Virus record (IMG/VR): IMGVR_UViG_3300036791_000807
Coordinates: 1 to 59,374 of that record
Strand: one strand, 5' to 3'
DNA: 59,374 nucleotides
Origin: a virus
Positions 23,839-31,408 of this stretch are shown one piece after another; positions within the stretch are counted from its first letter, which is position 1, and the number at the start of each line of letters is the position of its first letter. Made by a program: the position numbers and the translations under genes. The notes below the pieces were generated by a model. It was not told the origin of the DNA, did not search any database, and saw only the letters and a list, made by a program, of their open reading frames with translations.

Positions 23839-24423
23839 TCACAGCTTCTCGAACGCGCTCCGATATGTGCAGAGGAAGTCTTCAACATCATCCGGCTCTC
23901 GATGCGAGATCGGCCGGGGCAGCTTGTTCATCGGGATGACCTTCTTCTTCCTGACGTCGATGCCGATGGCCTCCAGCCCCGCTCTTGTCCCAGCATGGAC
24001 ATAGATAGCTTCAGGCTTCAGCCCGAGGTACGCGCCGAACCTGACCGCGACATCGTAGACTGTCATCGGTCCGATTCCACTCGTCTTCAGGAACTCAAAC
24101 CCCGCATGAAGCGTGGCGAAGTCTCGCGATCTCATCAGCATCGGTAGATGACTGACCACTCGTCTGCGGTAGCGCGGCAGAGCCGGGCTGACCTTCGACT
24201 GGTGATTGTGCATCCTTCCGTTCGGTCGAATGCTCATCACCGCTCGATGGGCAGCGACGACCGGCGTTGGAGCTTCAGCGCACCAGGCCGGGATGTTGTC
24301 TGAGTAGCGACGAATGGGAGAGTCAGGATCGTCTCGCCTCCAGACGAAGTCACGCCACAACGCGTGCATGCTCGTCATCGGTTCCAGCGGTGGATTCTGC
24401 TCCCACACTCGCTCAATGTTCAT
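23839..24423 (-). CDS. Conserved-type protein with helix-hairpin-helix-like segment
   Basis: 194 aa from ATG 24423 after AAGGAGGGTACCA. The C-terminal half contains TSGIGPMTVYDVAVRFGAYLG, which has the GIG hairpin and following helix of DNA-glycosylase or HhH folds, and then YVHAGTRAGLEAIGI. The N-terminal half has IRPNGRMHNHQSKVS. This combination suggests a DNA-glycosylase-fold protein; a predicted family that acts on hypermodified thymines has this fold, but nothing here proves it. It is one of the larger genes in the accessory block. Confidence 0.65.
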   Translation of the reverse strand: MNIERVWEQNPPLEPMTSMHALWRDFVWRRDDPDSPIRRYSDNIPAWCAEAPTPVVAAHRAVMSIRPNGRMHNHQSKVSPALPRYRRRVVSHLPMLMRSRDFATLHAGFEFLKTSGIGPMTVYDVAVRFGAYLGLKPEAIYVHAGTRAGLEAIGIDVRKKKVIPMNKLPRPISHREPDDVEDFLCTYRSAFEKL

Positions 24424-24493
24424 TGGTACCCTCCTTTGGTGAATCGACAGGATTGTCGATTCGGAGGGGCAGCTAGGCTGCCCTACCGGATCG
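24424..24493 (-). promoter_or_regulatory. Structured gap with start motif (accessory block)
   Basis: Two perfect hairpins: GAATCGACA/TGTCGATTC (24441-24462) and GGGCAGC/GCTGCCC (24467-24483). The sequence nearest the start is AAGGAGGGTACCA then ATG 24423. This is the clearest example of the two-hairpin layout. Confidence 0.78.
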
Positions 24494-25465
24494 TCAACTA
24501 CCGATCTGCTTCCCGGATCCCGGCTTGACGCCGCGACCGGGGTGGCTGCTGATGTTGGCCCGATTGCCGGCCGACTGTCCGCTGTTGTAGGCAGCGGTGT
24601 CGAACTTGCGGCTGTTGCCTTTCACCAGTGTCCCGCGCTGTCCCATATCCGGGAACATCTGTCTCATGAACTCGCGGTTGATATCGCGCTGCTCGCGCAG
24701 AACGAGATCCATCCCGGTTCCATCGACCTTCACCTTGTTCTGAGCGTCACGCATCTCGCTCAGCCGCGAGGCTACCCGCGTTGCGAAGCCGTCCGCGAAG
24801 TTGCGGCGGTACGTCTTCCAGTTGGCGTAGTCCTGCGGGACATTCATGCGCTTGCACCAGCGGCGGTACGCATGAGCGGTCAGATGCCGAGCCTTGTCTG
24901 TCGTGACGTCCGTATGGAAGCCATGATCCTGCATGATCTTGGCCGTCTCCAGCCAATTCCATCCAGCTTCCCTGAACGTCTGAAGGTTCCGATAGTAGTC
25001 CTTGTCCGGATCGTAATGCGGACGAACCTTCTCGATCAGCTGCGTCATGAGAGATGAGAAGAGAAGCTCCATGTACGCCAGGTCGGTCTCGGTGCCGATC
25101 ACCGGAATGACGTTGGACACATACTGCTTCCGTTCTCCGCTGTAGTGCTGCTTGTGGAAGACGAGGATGCAGTTCGTGTACGATCCCACCGAGTAGAACA
25201 GACGCCACAAGGCGTCGTGGATCTCGGGGAATGGTCCGGACTCAAAGGCGAAGCCGTAATCAAAATCCTTGACAATCGGCTCGCGCTCGGAGATCCGGCC
25301 TACCTGATGCTGCTGAAGCTCCCACATCTCGATGCGGTACTTCATCATCAGTTCCTCCGCCTTGGCGAAGAAAGCGTCACGCTCACCTTCATGCGTGGAC
25401 GATTCCGCCTTGGCCAGGAGTCCCTGAATCTTGCGCATCAGGTCGTCCTTCCTGGTTTCTTTCAT
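24494..25465 (-). CDS. DUF2786-domain protein
   Basis: 323 aa from ATG 25465, which follows TGGAGGGTACCAA; a longer open frame upstream is untranslated leader. Residues about 10-50 (MRKIQGLLAKAESSTHEGERDAFFAKAEELMMKYRI) are a DUF2786 domain, a helical module found in phage and bacterial proteins of unknown function and often linked to nucleic acids. The rest is helical and basic (HLTAHAYRRWCKRMNVP), with a Gly/Ser/Asn-rich disordered C terminus. Largest protein of the accessory block. Confidence 0.8.
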   Translation of the reverse strand: MKETRKDDLMRKIQGLLAKAESSTHEGERDAFFAKAEELMMKYRIEMWELQQHQVGRISEREPIVKDFDYGFAFESGPFPEIHDALWRLFYSVGSYTNCILVFHKQHYSGERKQYVSNVIPVIGTETDLAYMELLFSSLMTQLIEKVRPHYDPDKDYYRNLQTFREAGWNWLETAKIMQDHGFHTDVTTDKARHLTAHAYRRWCKRMNVPQDYANWKTYRRNFADGFATRVASRLSEMRDAQNKVKVDGTGMDLVLREQRDINREFMRQMFPDMGQRGTLVKGNSRKFDTAAYNSGQSAGNRANISSHPGRGVKPGSGKQIGS

Positions 25466-25552
25466 TTGGTACCCTCCATTCGGCTTTCGGAACATACACC
25501 ACGTAGGTTCCAGACCGCGCCCGCCACCGCAGAGGCGGGCACGACCTGCGAC
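25466..25552 (-). promoter_or_regulatory. Structured gap with start motif (accessory block)
   Basis: Hairpins GGAAC/GTTCC and GCCCGCC/GGCGGGC, then on the minus strand TGGAGGGTACCAA and ATG 25465. Loops are longer than in the neighbouring gaps. Confidence 0.72.
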
Positions 25553-25861
25553 CTACTTGGACGCGATGCTACCAACTTCGTATGAAGCGACGACCCATTC
25601 ATCGGCGTCGTTTTGAGGATCAACTGCGAGCGCGTACCAGTGGCCGCGCCAGCCGATATCCTCATTCCGATCACGCATCTTCCAAGCATGTTCACCGATC
25701 GGATCCCAACTCTCGGCGAGCGAGTCCCAGATGTGTTCGACTCGCAACATCATCGGGATTCCTTCGGTGCCTTCCATGAGCTTCAGGTAGACGATGTCAC
25801 CCACCTTCGGCTTGGGCAGGTTGTCGTGCGGGTCGAACGGCTGAGGACTGTCCTCAAACAT
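25553..25861 (-). CDS. Hypothetical small beta-barrel-like protein
   Basis: 102 aa from ATG 25861, overlapping the stop of the upstream gene. The segment LPKPKVGDIVYLKLMEG followed by MLRVEHIWDSLAESW and WYALAVDPQNDADEWVVASYEV suggests an SH3/KOW-like fold. A longer frame upstream is only the shadow of the neighbour. Function unknown. Confidence 0.68.
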   Translation of the reverse strand: MFEDSPQPFDPHDNLPKPKVGDIVYLKLMEGTEGIPMMLRVEHIWDSLAESWDPIGEHAWKMRDRNEDIGWRGHWYALAVDPQNDADEWVVASYEVGSIASK

Positions 25862-26105
25862 CGAGCCGCAGGAGCCCTTCTTCAACCAGAAGAGCCTCAT
25901 AGGCAGCAAACACTGCCTTCTTTGTTCGTCCCGGATTGGGTCTACCAACCCCAACCAGCAGTTGACGAGCTTGCTTGGCAGGGCTGACCCGCCAGGTCGG
26001 GCCATCCGGCTTCTCGACCTCCAGCTTCAGCTTGTGATAGATCTGAAGCAGAGCGAACGCCTGAATGGCATGGGGGTTGTCAAGGATGATCGGTTGTTCG
26101 CTCAC
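25854..26105 (-). CDS. Hypothetical small protein
   Basis: 83 aa from GTG 26105, overlapping the previous stop (GTGA). Helical N terminus (NPHAIQAFALLQIYHKLKLEVE), then a basic middle (RPNPGRTKKAVFAAYEALL). Not recognised. Part of a three-gene coupled set 26341-25553. Confidence 0.65.
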   Translation of the reverse strand: MSEQPIILDNPHAIQAFALLQIYHKLKLEVEKPDGPTWRVSPAKQARQLLVGVGRPNPGRTKKAVFAAYEALLVEEGLLRLDV

Positions 26106-26341
26106 AGGTCCTCATCCTCGTCGAACGACGACGACTCCCTGACAATGTAGATCAGGTCGGTCCGGAACAGGTGCTCCTTGGAGGAGTTGTACCCATTACG
26201 CGGGAAGAACTTGATCCACTGGAAGCCATGTTCGTCCTTGAACACGATAGCGCCGTCGGCGTAGAAGTGCTCATCCTTGAAAACGACGATCAGCCGGTAG
26301 TCCAACTGGATATTGTCCTCTGAGAGAGGATCTTCGTCCAT
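26102..26341 (-). CDS. Hypothetical acidic protein
   Basis: 79 aa from ATG 26341 after AAGGAGGGTACCA. Two short echoes of FKDEH (VVFKDEHFYADG and IVFKDEHGFQW) suggest an internal duplication of a beta hairpin. Acidic C terminus (ESSSFDEDEDL). Function unknown; first of a coupled set of three genes. Confidence 0.65.
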   Translation of the reverse strand: MDEDPLSEDNIQLDYRLIVVFKDEHFYADGAIVFKDEHGFQWIKFFPRNGYNSSKEHLFRTDLIYIVRESSSFDEDEDL

Positions 26342-26411
26342 TGGTACCCTCCTTTGGTCCGTGCTCAGTCATCTGAACACGAGGCAGGGATTTCTCATCC
26401 CTGCTTCCTGC
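26342..26411 (-). promoter_or_regulatory. Structured gap, family A (GCAGGAA...CCTCGTG)
   Basis: On the minus strand: GAGCAGGAA, stem GCAGGGAT/ATCCCTGC, CTC, second stem GTGTTCAG/CTGAGCAC, then GGACC, AAAGGAGGGTACCA and ATG 26341. The block GAGCAGGAA and the linker CTC are the same in the gaps at 29270 and 30182 while the stem arms differ and still pair. Confidence 0.82.
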
Positions 26412-26684
26412 TCAGCCTGAAGGTCGCAGATCGTCTGCGGCATCCGGGTCATCCTGAAGTTCCAGGGGCAGACTCGCGATCTCCTGCATGATGTTGAAGT
26501 AGAGGAACAACATATGCTGGTTGAGAAGGGAGATGTCGGTCAGTGTCGCTGCGTTCAGAAAGTTCTGAAGCGCAACGCCAGCTGCCTCCGACGAGACGAC
26601 GAAGCCGCCGCCATCATGATCGATGGCGTGAACAATTCTACCGTCGTCCATGATCTGTTGATGGTAGAGTGCTCTGGCCTTCAT
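26412..26684 (-). CDS. Hypothetical protein
   Basis: 90 aa from ATG 26684, overlapping the previous stop. Contains GRIVHAIDHDGGGFVVSSEA and a helical half (FLNAATLTDISLLNQHMLF). No family recognised. It is coupled to the 26681-27067 gene. Confidence 0.63.
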   Translation of the reverse strand: MKARALYHQQIMDDGRIVHAIDHDGGGFVVSSEAAGVALQNFLNAATLTDISLLNQHMLFLYFNIMQEIASLPLELQDDPDAADDLRPSG

Positions 26685-27067
26685 GTTCTCACGCTCCAGT
26701 CGTCGTCCTTGCGCTCGTGCGTCTTGCCACGAGCGAAGAAGTCCTCCAGAGCATCGACAATCGTGTCGTGGTATTCACCCCACGAGCACGTGTCCACGAT
26801 CTGGTAGCCTCCGGTCGCCAGTGGCGAGTCGCTGGTCACCCAGCGATCCCAAGTCGCAAACGACTGCTGTGACTGCGGGCAGAGGCAGAGCACGATGGAC
26901 TGACGCCTGACGACGTTGCCGTTGTCATCCGTCTGCTCCGCGTAGACGTTCTCATCGATGATGATCGTGCCATTCGGGAGCTTCTGCCCAGGCTTCTTGG
27001 GGAAGCGGCTCCTATCGAGATCCAGCGGGATCTCAGACCGCTCGCCCAAGTAGGCGAACTCTTTCAT
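26681..27067 (-). CDS. Hypothetical protein
   Basis: 128 aa from ATG 27067 after GGAGGGTACCA. Mixed beta/helix: GQKLPNGTIIIDENVYAE, RRQSIVLCLCPQSQQ, IVDTCSWGEYHDTIVDALEDF, with a basic C terminus (GKTHERKDDDW). Three Cys without a clear pattern. Function unknown. Confidence 0.65.
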   Translation of the reverse strand: MKEFAYLGERSEIPLDLDRSRFPKKPGQKLPNGTIIIDENVYAEQTDDNGNVVRRQSIVLCLCPQSQQSFATWDRWVTSDSPLATGGYQIVDTCSWGEYHDTIVDALEDFFARGKTHERKDDDWSVRT

Positions 27068-27139
27068 TGGTACCCTCCTGTTCGGTCTGAAGCCAGGATT
27101 GACTTCGGCGCAGGGTTGCTTTCACAACCCTCGCCGCAA
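27068..27139 (-). promoter_or_regulatory. Structured gap with start motif (accessory block)
   Basis: Hairpins GAAG-CCAGGATTGA-CTTC and AGGGTTG/CAACCCT, then on the minus strand AGGAGGGTACCA and ATG 27067. The second stem is perfect with a short loop. Confidence 0.72.
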
Positions 27140-27421
27140 TCACCTGAGCTTAGCTACCTCATAGTGAGGCTTGATGTACTTGGCCAGGTATGCACCGCTC
27201 GACTCGGCTCGCGCCAAGGCGTTCGCCCGTTGTCGGCTGACGCCGACATAAGCGTAGCGGCTGCCATCAGCGAACTGGACGACCATCGTTTTGTTCCCGT
27301 TCTGGGGCCATCCAACCCAGTCGATATTGCTGCTTTCGACTCGGCGGATATTGAGCTTGATCGGCCCGGCTTCGGAGATGATCGTGTGCTCGTCCTTCGG
27401 CTCCCATTCACTGAGAGGCAC
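27140..27421 (-). CDS. KTSC-domain protein
   Basis: 93 aa from GTG 27421, overlapping the ParB-like gene stop (TAGTG). The stretch VESSNIDWVGW-MVVQFADGSRYAYVGVS-NALARAESSGAYLAKYIKP carries the features of the KTSC domain (Ser near the start, F-dG-Y-Y-V core, and a helix ending in A-S-G-Y-K-I). KTSC domains occur in phage and lysyl-tRNA-synthetase-associated proteins and are thought to bind RNA or proteins. Small and probably single-domain. Confidence 0.78.
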   Translation of the reverse strand: MPLSEWEPKDEHTIISEAGPIKLNIRRVESSNIDWVGWPQNGNKTMVVQFADGSRYAYVGVSRQRANALARAESSGAYLAKYIKPHYEVAKLR

Positions 27422-28230
27422 TACTTCGCTCCCTCGATGTAGCGGATCTGGAGCTTGCCGGTCTTGCGACCTCGGTTGTACATCTCGCAGATGTCCCGTG
27501 CCATCCAGTACATACGCGGGTGCCGCGAGTTGTACGCCTTGTCCTCGGCCCGACCGAGCAGGACTTGCGGGTTCTGTCCAGCAAGTATGTCGGTCAACCA
27601 GGCCATGTCCACGTCTTCGTCGCCAAAGCTCTGGAAGAACTTGCCGAGTCCACGAATCAACTCGCCTTCCTTGCCTTGCTTGCGGCCGAAGAAGCAGGCG
27701 CGCAGGACATGCAACGTTGGACTGAGGCTCTGCTTCCGCGCCAAACTACTCATGCGGTAAGCATCCTCGACGGCACGGATCGCCTGGAGCATGTTCTCCT
27801 GGCCTGCGCCGATGCCGAGCTTGTAGTCTTCCGACTCGACAATCCGATTGATGTCCATAGCCTCCCTGTTGCCGGTGACCAGGAGTGCGCGGAACTGGTA
27901 GAACGGGTGTACGCTGCGGCGATTGCGATTCTTCTTGTAGAAGAACATCGCCTCATCCGCGAGCGACATCCCCTTGTACACTGCGCACCAAGCTGCGTTC
28001 TTGAACTTCGTGCAGGCTTGGTAGCGCTGTGCTCCATCGAGGATGGCGTGTGTCCCGTTCTTCCGTTCAGCTACATCCAGCGCACCGACAAGAGTCTCGT
28101 CGAATTCAGCGATCAGCTTCTCGACAAAGACTTCCTGGGGTGGCCTCTGATATCGCAGATCGACTATAAGGTCATCGAGCGATATCAACTCGACCGTGAA
28201 CGGCCAATTGTTCACGATTCTTGTTGCCAT
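27421..28230 (-). CDS. ParB/Srx-like protein
   Basis: 269 aa from ATG 28230 after AAGGAGGGTACCAA; the upstream in-frame sequence is leader. Residues about 15-80 (ISLDDLIVDLRYQRPP ... LVGALDVAERKNGTHAILDGAQRYQAC) match the ParB N-terminal / sulfiredoxin-like fold, including the DGAQRYQA signature. The rest is helical with a Tyr/Arg-rich C terminus (YNRGRKTGKLQIRYIEG). Such proteins can be nucleases, CTP-binding switches or host-attack factors. No ParA partner is present, so plasmid-type partition is unlikely. Confidence 0.8.
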   Translation of the reverse strand: MATRIVNNWPFTVELISLDDLIVDLRYQRPPQEVFVEKLIAEFDETLVGALDVAERKNGTHAILDGAQRYQACTKFKNAAWCAVYKGMSLADEAMFFYKKNRNRRSVHPFYQFRALLVTGNREAMDINRIVESEDYKLGIGAGQENMLQAIRAVEDAYRMSSLARKQSLSPTLHVLRACFFGRKQGKEGELIRGLGKFFQSFGDEDVDMAWLTDILAGQNPQVLLGRAEDKAYNSRHPRMYWMARDICEMYNRGRKTGKLQIRYIEGAK

Positions 28231-28300
28231 TTGGTACCCTCCTTTCGGGTCTGGACATGATGTCCGGGCGGCGCAGCTTGGTGTCTGCGTCCGCCGCACA
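28231..28300 (-). promoter_or_regulatory. Structured gap with start motif (accessory block)
   Basis: Hairpins around GGACATGATGTCC (short) and GCGGCGCAG/CTGCG-CCGC (long loop), then AAAGGAGGGTACCAA and ATG 28230 on the minus strand. Confidence 0.7.
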
Positions 28301-28537
28301 TCAGGTTCGTTCCTTCTCGTCCAAGAGGACGATGACACTGACTTCTCCGGCGATGAAGGCTTCATACGAGGCTGTGGCCTCAGCTTCTGTCGCGTAGTAG
28401 CAGTTGACCTTGCCGAACTCGTCCATGAACTCCAGACGAATTGTCTCGTCTGGATCTCCTGGTCTGTACCACTTGACTCGCCTGGAGTCTGGCTTCAGCG
28501 GCCGGTCACTCTGCCAGCTTTTGTGATACGCTCTCAT
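28301..28537 (-). CDS. Hypothetical protein
   Basis: 78 aa from ATG 28537, overlapping the previous stop. Basic start (MRAYHKSWQSDRPLKPDSRR) then beta-like LEFMDEFGKVNCYYATEAEATASYEAF. Not recognised; last gene of a coupled set of four starting at 29269. Confidence 0.63.
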   Translation of the reverse strand: MRAYHKSWQSDRPLKPDSRRVKWYRPGDPDETIRLEFMDEFGKVNCYYATEAEATASYEAFIAGEVSVIVLLDEKERT

Positions 28538-28731
28538 CGATTGCTCGGCGGGTTGTTCGCGAGGTCGTGAGCAGCCGCATCGTCTTCTGCCGGGTTGCGT
28601 GCGAGTCGATTCTCACCGACCCATCCACAAGCATCGCAGTGAGCGACATAGCCGACGAAGTTGTTGGCCACATTCACAACTCGACTTACTTCAGCGAGAT
28701 GGTAATCGTAGCCGACGCCGATGTCAGTCAT
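28534..28731 (-). CDS. Hypothetical protein with CxxC
   Basis: 65 aa from ATG 28731, overlapping the previous stop. AHCDACGWVGENRLARNP carries one Cys pair of the sort seen in short zinc knuckles; the second pair is missing, though His residues could complete a site. Function unknown. Confidence 0.63.
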   Translation of the reverse strand: MTDIGVGYDYHLAEVSRVVNVANNFVGYVAHCDACGWVGENRLARNPAEDDAAAHDLANNPPSNR

Positions 28732-29087
28732 GACTTCCTCAACTTATGACGGATCTCGGCCCGCTTGGCGAGGTATGTCCGAGCGCTGCAGTCTTGGTTC
28801 TCATAGAACCAGGGCTGCAACTCCTCTTCGATGTCGCTCTCCAGGCTGCTGATTGCCATATCGGCTTCGGCCTTGCCGTCGTTGAGACCTTCGGCATAGG
28901 CCAAATCATGAGTGATCTGGACGAGCTTGACGATGCCGTCGGTATCGTCCCACCACTCTTCGGGTAGGTGATCATCCGGTGCATGGTCAATCAAGACTTC
29001 CCAGAAATGTTCTTGCCGGAAGTCCTCTGGCCGGTTGCCAGGGACCATGGATTCTGAGACCCCTGGCGGTAGGTTTGAGCCTGTCAC
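28728..29087 (-). CDS. Hypothetical acidic protein
   Basis: 119 aa from ATG 29087, overlapping the previous stop. Acidic helices (HAPDDHLPEEWWDDTDG, EADMAISSLESDIEEELQPW) and a basic end (AKRAEIRHKLRKS). Not recognised. Confidence 0.65.
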   Translation of the reverse strand: MTGSNLPPGVSESMVPGNRPEDFRQEHFWEVLIDHAPDDHLPEEWWDDTDGIVKLVQITHDLAYAEGLNDGKAEADMAISSLESDIEEELQPWFYENQDCSARTYLAKRAEIRHKLRKS

Positions 29088-29269
29088 GGTGTCACCATAT
29101 AGCCACCAGTGAACCGTGAGACGATGTGACCATCAACCGTCACGCCGTCCTCGGCGATGGCTTCCACGACAGCGTCGAGGTCGTCATACGCCCGATCAGC
29201 AACCTCAACGATTCTACAATCCTTGAGTGCCGAGTAGGTCTTGCCATCAGACAAAACCATTACATACAT
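29084..29269 (-). CDS. Hypothetical small protein
   Basis: 61 aa from ATG 29269 after AAAGGAGGGTACCAAT. VMVLSDGKTYSALKDCRIVEV suggests a small beta fold. First of a set of four overlapping genes. Confidence 0.63.
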   Translation of the reverse strand: MYVMVLSDGKTYSALKDCRIVEVADRAYDDLDAVVEAIAEDGVTVDGHIVSRFTGGYMVTP

Positions 29270-29344
29270 ATTGGTACCCTCCTTTCGTCCATGTTCAGTT
29301 TATCTGAACACGAGGCAATCCGGGTGACCCGGACTGCTTCCTGC
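29270..29344 (-). promoter_or_regulatory. Structured gap, family A
   Basis: GAGCAGGAA, stem GCAGTCCGGG/CCCGGATTGC (with a G-T pair), CTC, stem GTGTTCAG/CTGAACAT, then AAAGGAGGGTACCAAT and ATG 29269 on the minus strand. Same fixed blocks as the 26342 gap, with different stem arms that still pair. Confidence 0.82.
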
Positions 29345-29551
29345 TCAGAGCCTGGAGACGATCTTGATTGGCTTCTCGCCAATCGAGCCATCCTCCTGCT
29401 CTGTGACCTCATCGACGACAACGGTCATCAGCAAGCTATCGTTCTTCTGCTGTTCGATCCTACATGAGAATCGCAACTCACTTCTGAACCAGATATCAAC
29501 AATGCTGAGATCGTCGTCGAGATCGACGGTGTAGTGAGAGACCTCGGTCAT
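29345..29551 (-). CDS. Hypothetical small protein
   Basis: 68 aa from ATG 29551, overlapping the previous stop (TAATG). Acidic beta-like sequence (YTVDLDDDLSIVDIWFRSEL). Not recognised. Confidence 0.63.
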   Translation of the reverse strand: MTEVSHYTVDLDDDLSIVDIWFRSELRFSCRIEQQKNDSLLMTVVVDEVTEQEDGSIGEKPIKIVSRL

Positions 29552-29907
29552 TAGAAGCCCATCAGGTTCATGAGGTCGTCCTCGGTTGCGCCGATCTCGT
29601 CCAGCCGCTTGTTGGCGGTCTCATCGTCAACCAGGCCGGTCTCGATCTCGACCATGAGAGCTTGAAGCTGAGCTTTCTTGGTCGGCCTTGCTTCCGGCTC
29701 AGCCTGGTCCTCTGTGATCCAGAGTTGGCCAGAGCCGGTGCCGAGATTTGGACTGGCTCGGTAGAGCTTCCAGTGCGTCTCGCAGCCGTTGGCCCAAGGC
29801 CCCATGATCGTTGCGAAGTCGTACGGGCCTGGCGTTCCATCCTCGCAGAAGTTGCAAGCAGGGATAGACGAGACTAGGATGACTTCGTGCGGAATCAGCT
29901 TCGGCAT
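29551..29907 (-). CDS. Actinophage-type conserved protein with CxxC
   Basis: 118 aa from ATG 29907; an in-frame ATG 12 bases earlier lies inside the preceding gene. The N-terminal half (ILVSSIPACNFCEDGTPGPY, DFATIMGPWANGCETHW, RASPNLGTG) resembles a small family of zinc-binding proteins common in actinophages, with Cys-x2-Cys and a later Cys-x2-His. The C-terminal half is helical and acidic. Function unknown. Confidence 0.7.
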   Translation of the reverse strand: MPKLIPHEVILVSSIPACNFCEDGTPGPYDFATIMGPWANGCETHWKLYRASPNLGTGSGQLWITEDQAEPEARPTKKAQLQALMVEIETGLVDDETANKRLDEIGATEDDLMNLMGF

Positions 29908-29908
29908 G

Positions 29909-30181
29909 TCAGTCAACAACCCAGCCGTCAGCCTGAATGGCCTTGACGTCGGCGTAGACGATCTTCTTGCTTTCGTCCTTCATGTCGATTGTGCTGTACA
30001 TCGACTGCAGGAAGACCGTTGTCAGATGCCCTTCGACGGCCATCATGACGCCGACCTCGATCTGACCTTCCCACTTGGGATCGCTCCGCTTGACGGGCAG
30101 ACGCGGCCAGTAGGGCCACTCTATCGGAGAGGACATCATTTCCATGTCCTTCTCCGCGCCGTACATTGGCGTTAGTGCCAT
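29909..30181 (-). CDS. Hypothetical protein
   Basis: 90 aa from ATG 30181, which directly follows GGAGGGTACC. Many Met residues near the start; beta-like EGQIEVGVMMAVEGHLTTVFL. Not recognised; first of three close-packed genes. Confidence 0.63.
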   Translation of the reverse strand: MALTPMYGAEKDMEMMSSPIEWPYWPRLPVKRSDPKWEGQIEVGVMMAVEGHLTTVFLQSMYSTIDMKDESKKIVYADVKAIQADGWVVD

Positions 30182-30251
30182 GGTACCCTCCTTTGGCCGT
30201 GTTCAGGTTATTCTGAACACGAGGCAACCGTTCGTGACGGCTGCTTCCTGC
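30182..30251 (-). promoter_or_regulatory. Structured gap, family A
   Basis: GAGCAGGAA, stem GCAGCCGT/ACGGTTGC, CTC, stem GTGTTCAG/CTGAACAC, GGCC, AAAGGAGGGTACC then ATG 30181 on the minus strand. The third member of the closely matched family with the 26342 and 29270 gaps. Confidence 0.82.
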
Positions 30252-30437
30252 TCAGATGACGCGAAGTTCATCCATTACAACTTTATACTCGATGCCGTAG
30301 CGGGTGACGATAACTGCGTCGCCTGTACTTTTGCTAACGGCTTCACCTTCCCATTGAGCATGAATGTGTCTGACCTTGGAGCCGACGTAGATCGGCTCCA
30401 GGTCAGCGTCATACCCTATTGAGGAGTCTTGCGGCAT
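30252..30437 (-). CDS. Hypothetical small beta protein
   Basis: 61 aa from ATG 30437 (GGAGG nine bases upstream). IGYDADLEPIYVGSKVRHI and GDAVIVTRYGIEYKVVMDELRV look like an SH3/KOW-like barrel. It overlaps the upstream gene by 29 bases. An earlier ATG at 30470 would add 11 residues. Confidence 0.62.
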   Translation of the reverse strand: MPQDSSIGYDADLEPIYVGSKVRHIHAQWEGEAVSKSTGDAVIVTRYGIEYKVVMDELRVI

Positions 30438-30693
30438 TGCCAAGTGCCTCCCGCTTGAGGCGGTGGACACTGTAGGTATGCGTATTGACGTGACCGCGAT
30501 GTCCCTTCACGACGTACTTGTTACGCAGGGAGTCATCTTCGGTATGGCAACCGTGAGTCTCGATCACCATCACGTCCTTGCCGTTCTTCTGAATCGCCGT
30601 GCCCCAGACCGGCGGCCAACCCTCGATGAAGTATTCCTCGATGGTGTAGCCCAACGCGGCGAATGCATCGCGATGTCTTTTGCGAGTTGCCAT
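30409..30693 (-). CDS. Hypothetical protein, His-rich
   Basis: 94 aa from ATG 30693, overlapping the previous stop (TAATG). HGCHTEDDSLRNKYVVKGHRG and HTYSVHRLKREALG; several His but no clear metal site. Not recognised. Confidence 0.63.
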   Translation of the reverse strand: MATRKRHRDAFAALGYTIEEYFIEGWPPVWGTAIQKNGKDVMVIETHGCHTEDDSLRNKYVVKGHRGHVNTHTYSVHRLKREALGNAARLLNRV

Positions 30694-31238
30694 TACTGGT
30701 CACCTCGGCAGACCGGGCCAATGCCCAGTTCTCTCGATGTCTCGTCTGTGAGAGTGCGACCGCAGACATAGCAGCGGCCGATCTCGCGTCCGAACCTGGG
30801 TCCGGCATCGTCGTCCTTTTCGATGGCTGTGAGAATCCGCAGCCGCTCGGCGAGGTTCTGAACCGGCCAACGAGCATCGCTCGCCCATACATCGACAAAC
30901 GTCTTGCTGTGCCCGTTCTTGATCGAGTAGAACATCAGCGTGCCATCCTCTTTCTCGATGGCGTAGCGTCCGTCAGCGACCTGCGGCCAACCCTTCTGGG
31001 GTGAACCGGCCTGCTTGTCCTTCGGCTTCCAGGGCAGAGCGACGAGTTGCTCGATGACCGAGCTTGCTCGCCGCTTCGGCACTGTTGCGAAGTCCGTATT
31101 GCAGAGCCAGCTGATCTGCTCCTGCGTCAAGCTGGAGAGATCCTTGCCATCCCGCAATGCACTCATGTAGCTTATCTGAGGCTCTGTTGCGAGCGGTTCC
31201 TCATTTCTGAGGTGGTCTGGTATTGCAGACCTCTTCAT
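30693..31238 (-). CDS. DUF6011-type protein with C-terminal zinc knuckle
   Basis: 181 aa from ATG 31238 after TGGAGGGTACCAA. The end IGRCYVCGRTLTDETSRELG-IGPVC is the typical Cys-rich ending of DUF6011 proteins, common in actinophages (C-x2-C then GIGP-x-C). The N-terminal half (ISYMSALRDGKDLSSLTQE) is helical and may bind nucleic acid; the middle (YAIEKEDGTLMFYSIKNG) is beta-like. Probably binds zinc and DNA or RNA. Confidence 0.78.
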   Translation of the reverse strand: MKRSAIPDHLRNEEPLATEPQISYMSALRDGKDLSSLTQEQISWLCNTDFATVPKRRASSVIEQLVALPWKPKDKQAGSPQKGWPQVADGRYAIEKEDGTLMFYSIKNGHSKTFVDVWASDARWPVQNLAERLRILTAIEKDDDAGPRFGREIGRCYVCGRTLTDETSRELGIGPVCRGDQ

Positions 31239-31309
31239 TTGGTACCCTCCATTCGGTCCGCACTCATTATTGAGTACGAGGAGGCCATCTTGCGATGGCT
31301 ACCTCCTAC
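31239..31309 (-). promoter_or_regulatory. Structured gap, family A variant
   Basis: GAGTAGGAG, stem GTAGCCATC/GATGGC-TC, CTC, stem GTACTCA/TGAGTGC, then GGACCGAATGGAGGGTACCAA and ATG 31238 on the minus strand. AGTAGGAG replaces AGCAGGAA, and the right arm changes in step. Confidence 0.75.
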
Positions 31310-31408
31310 TCAGGCCTTTTTGGCGGCCTTGACCATTGCTGCGCCGACGTTGCCGAAGTTCGACTGCTTCGGATGGATGATCTGGTCGGCGATCTTGTTC
31401 TTCGTCAT
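31310..31408 (-). CDS. Tiny basic peptide
   Basis: 32 aa from ATG 31408, directly after AAGGAGGGTACCGAA, which is its main support. MTKNKIADQIIHPKQSNFG then NVGAAMVKAAKKA: short, basic, amphipathic. It stops one base before the preceding structured gap. Function unknown. Confidence 0.65.
   Translation of the reverse strand: MTKNKIADQIIHPKQSNFGNVGAAMVKAAKKA

Noticed and set aside
27421-28230. Partition (ParB) gene of a plasmid prophage
   Set aside because: Only the N-terminal ParB-like fold is present; no ParA, no HTH ParB core and no parS-like palindromes near it.
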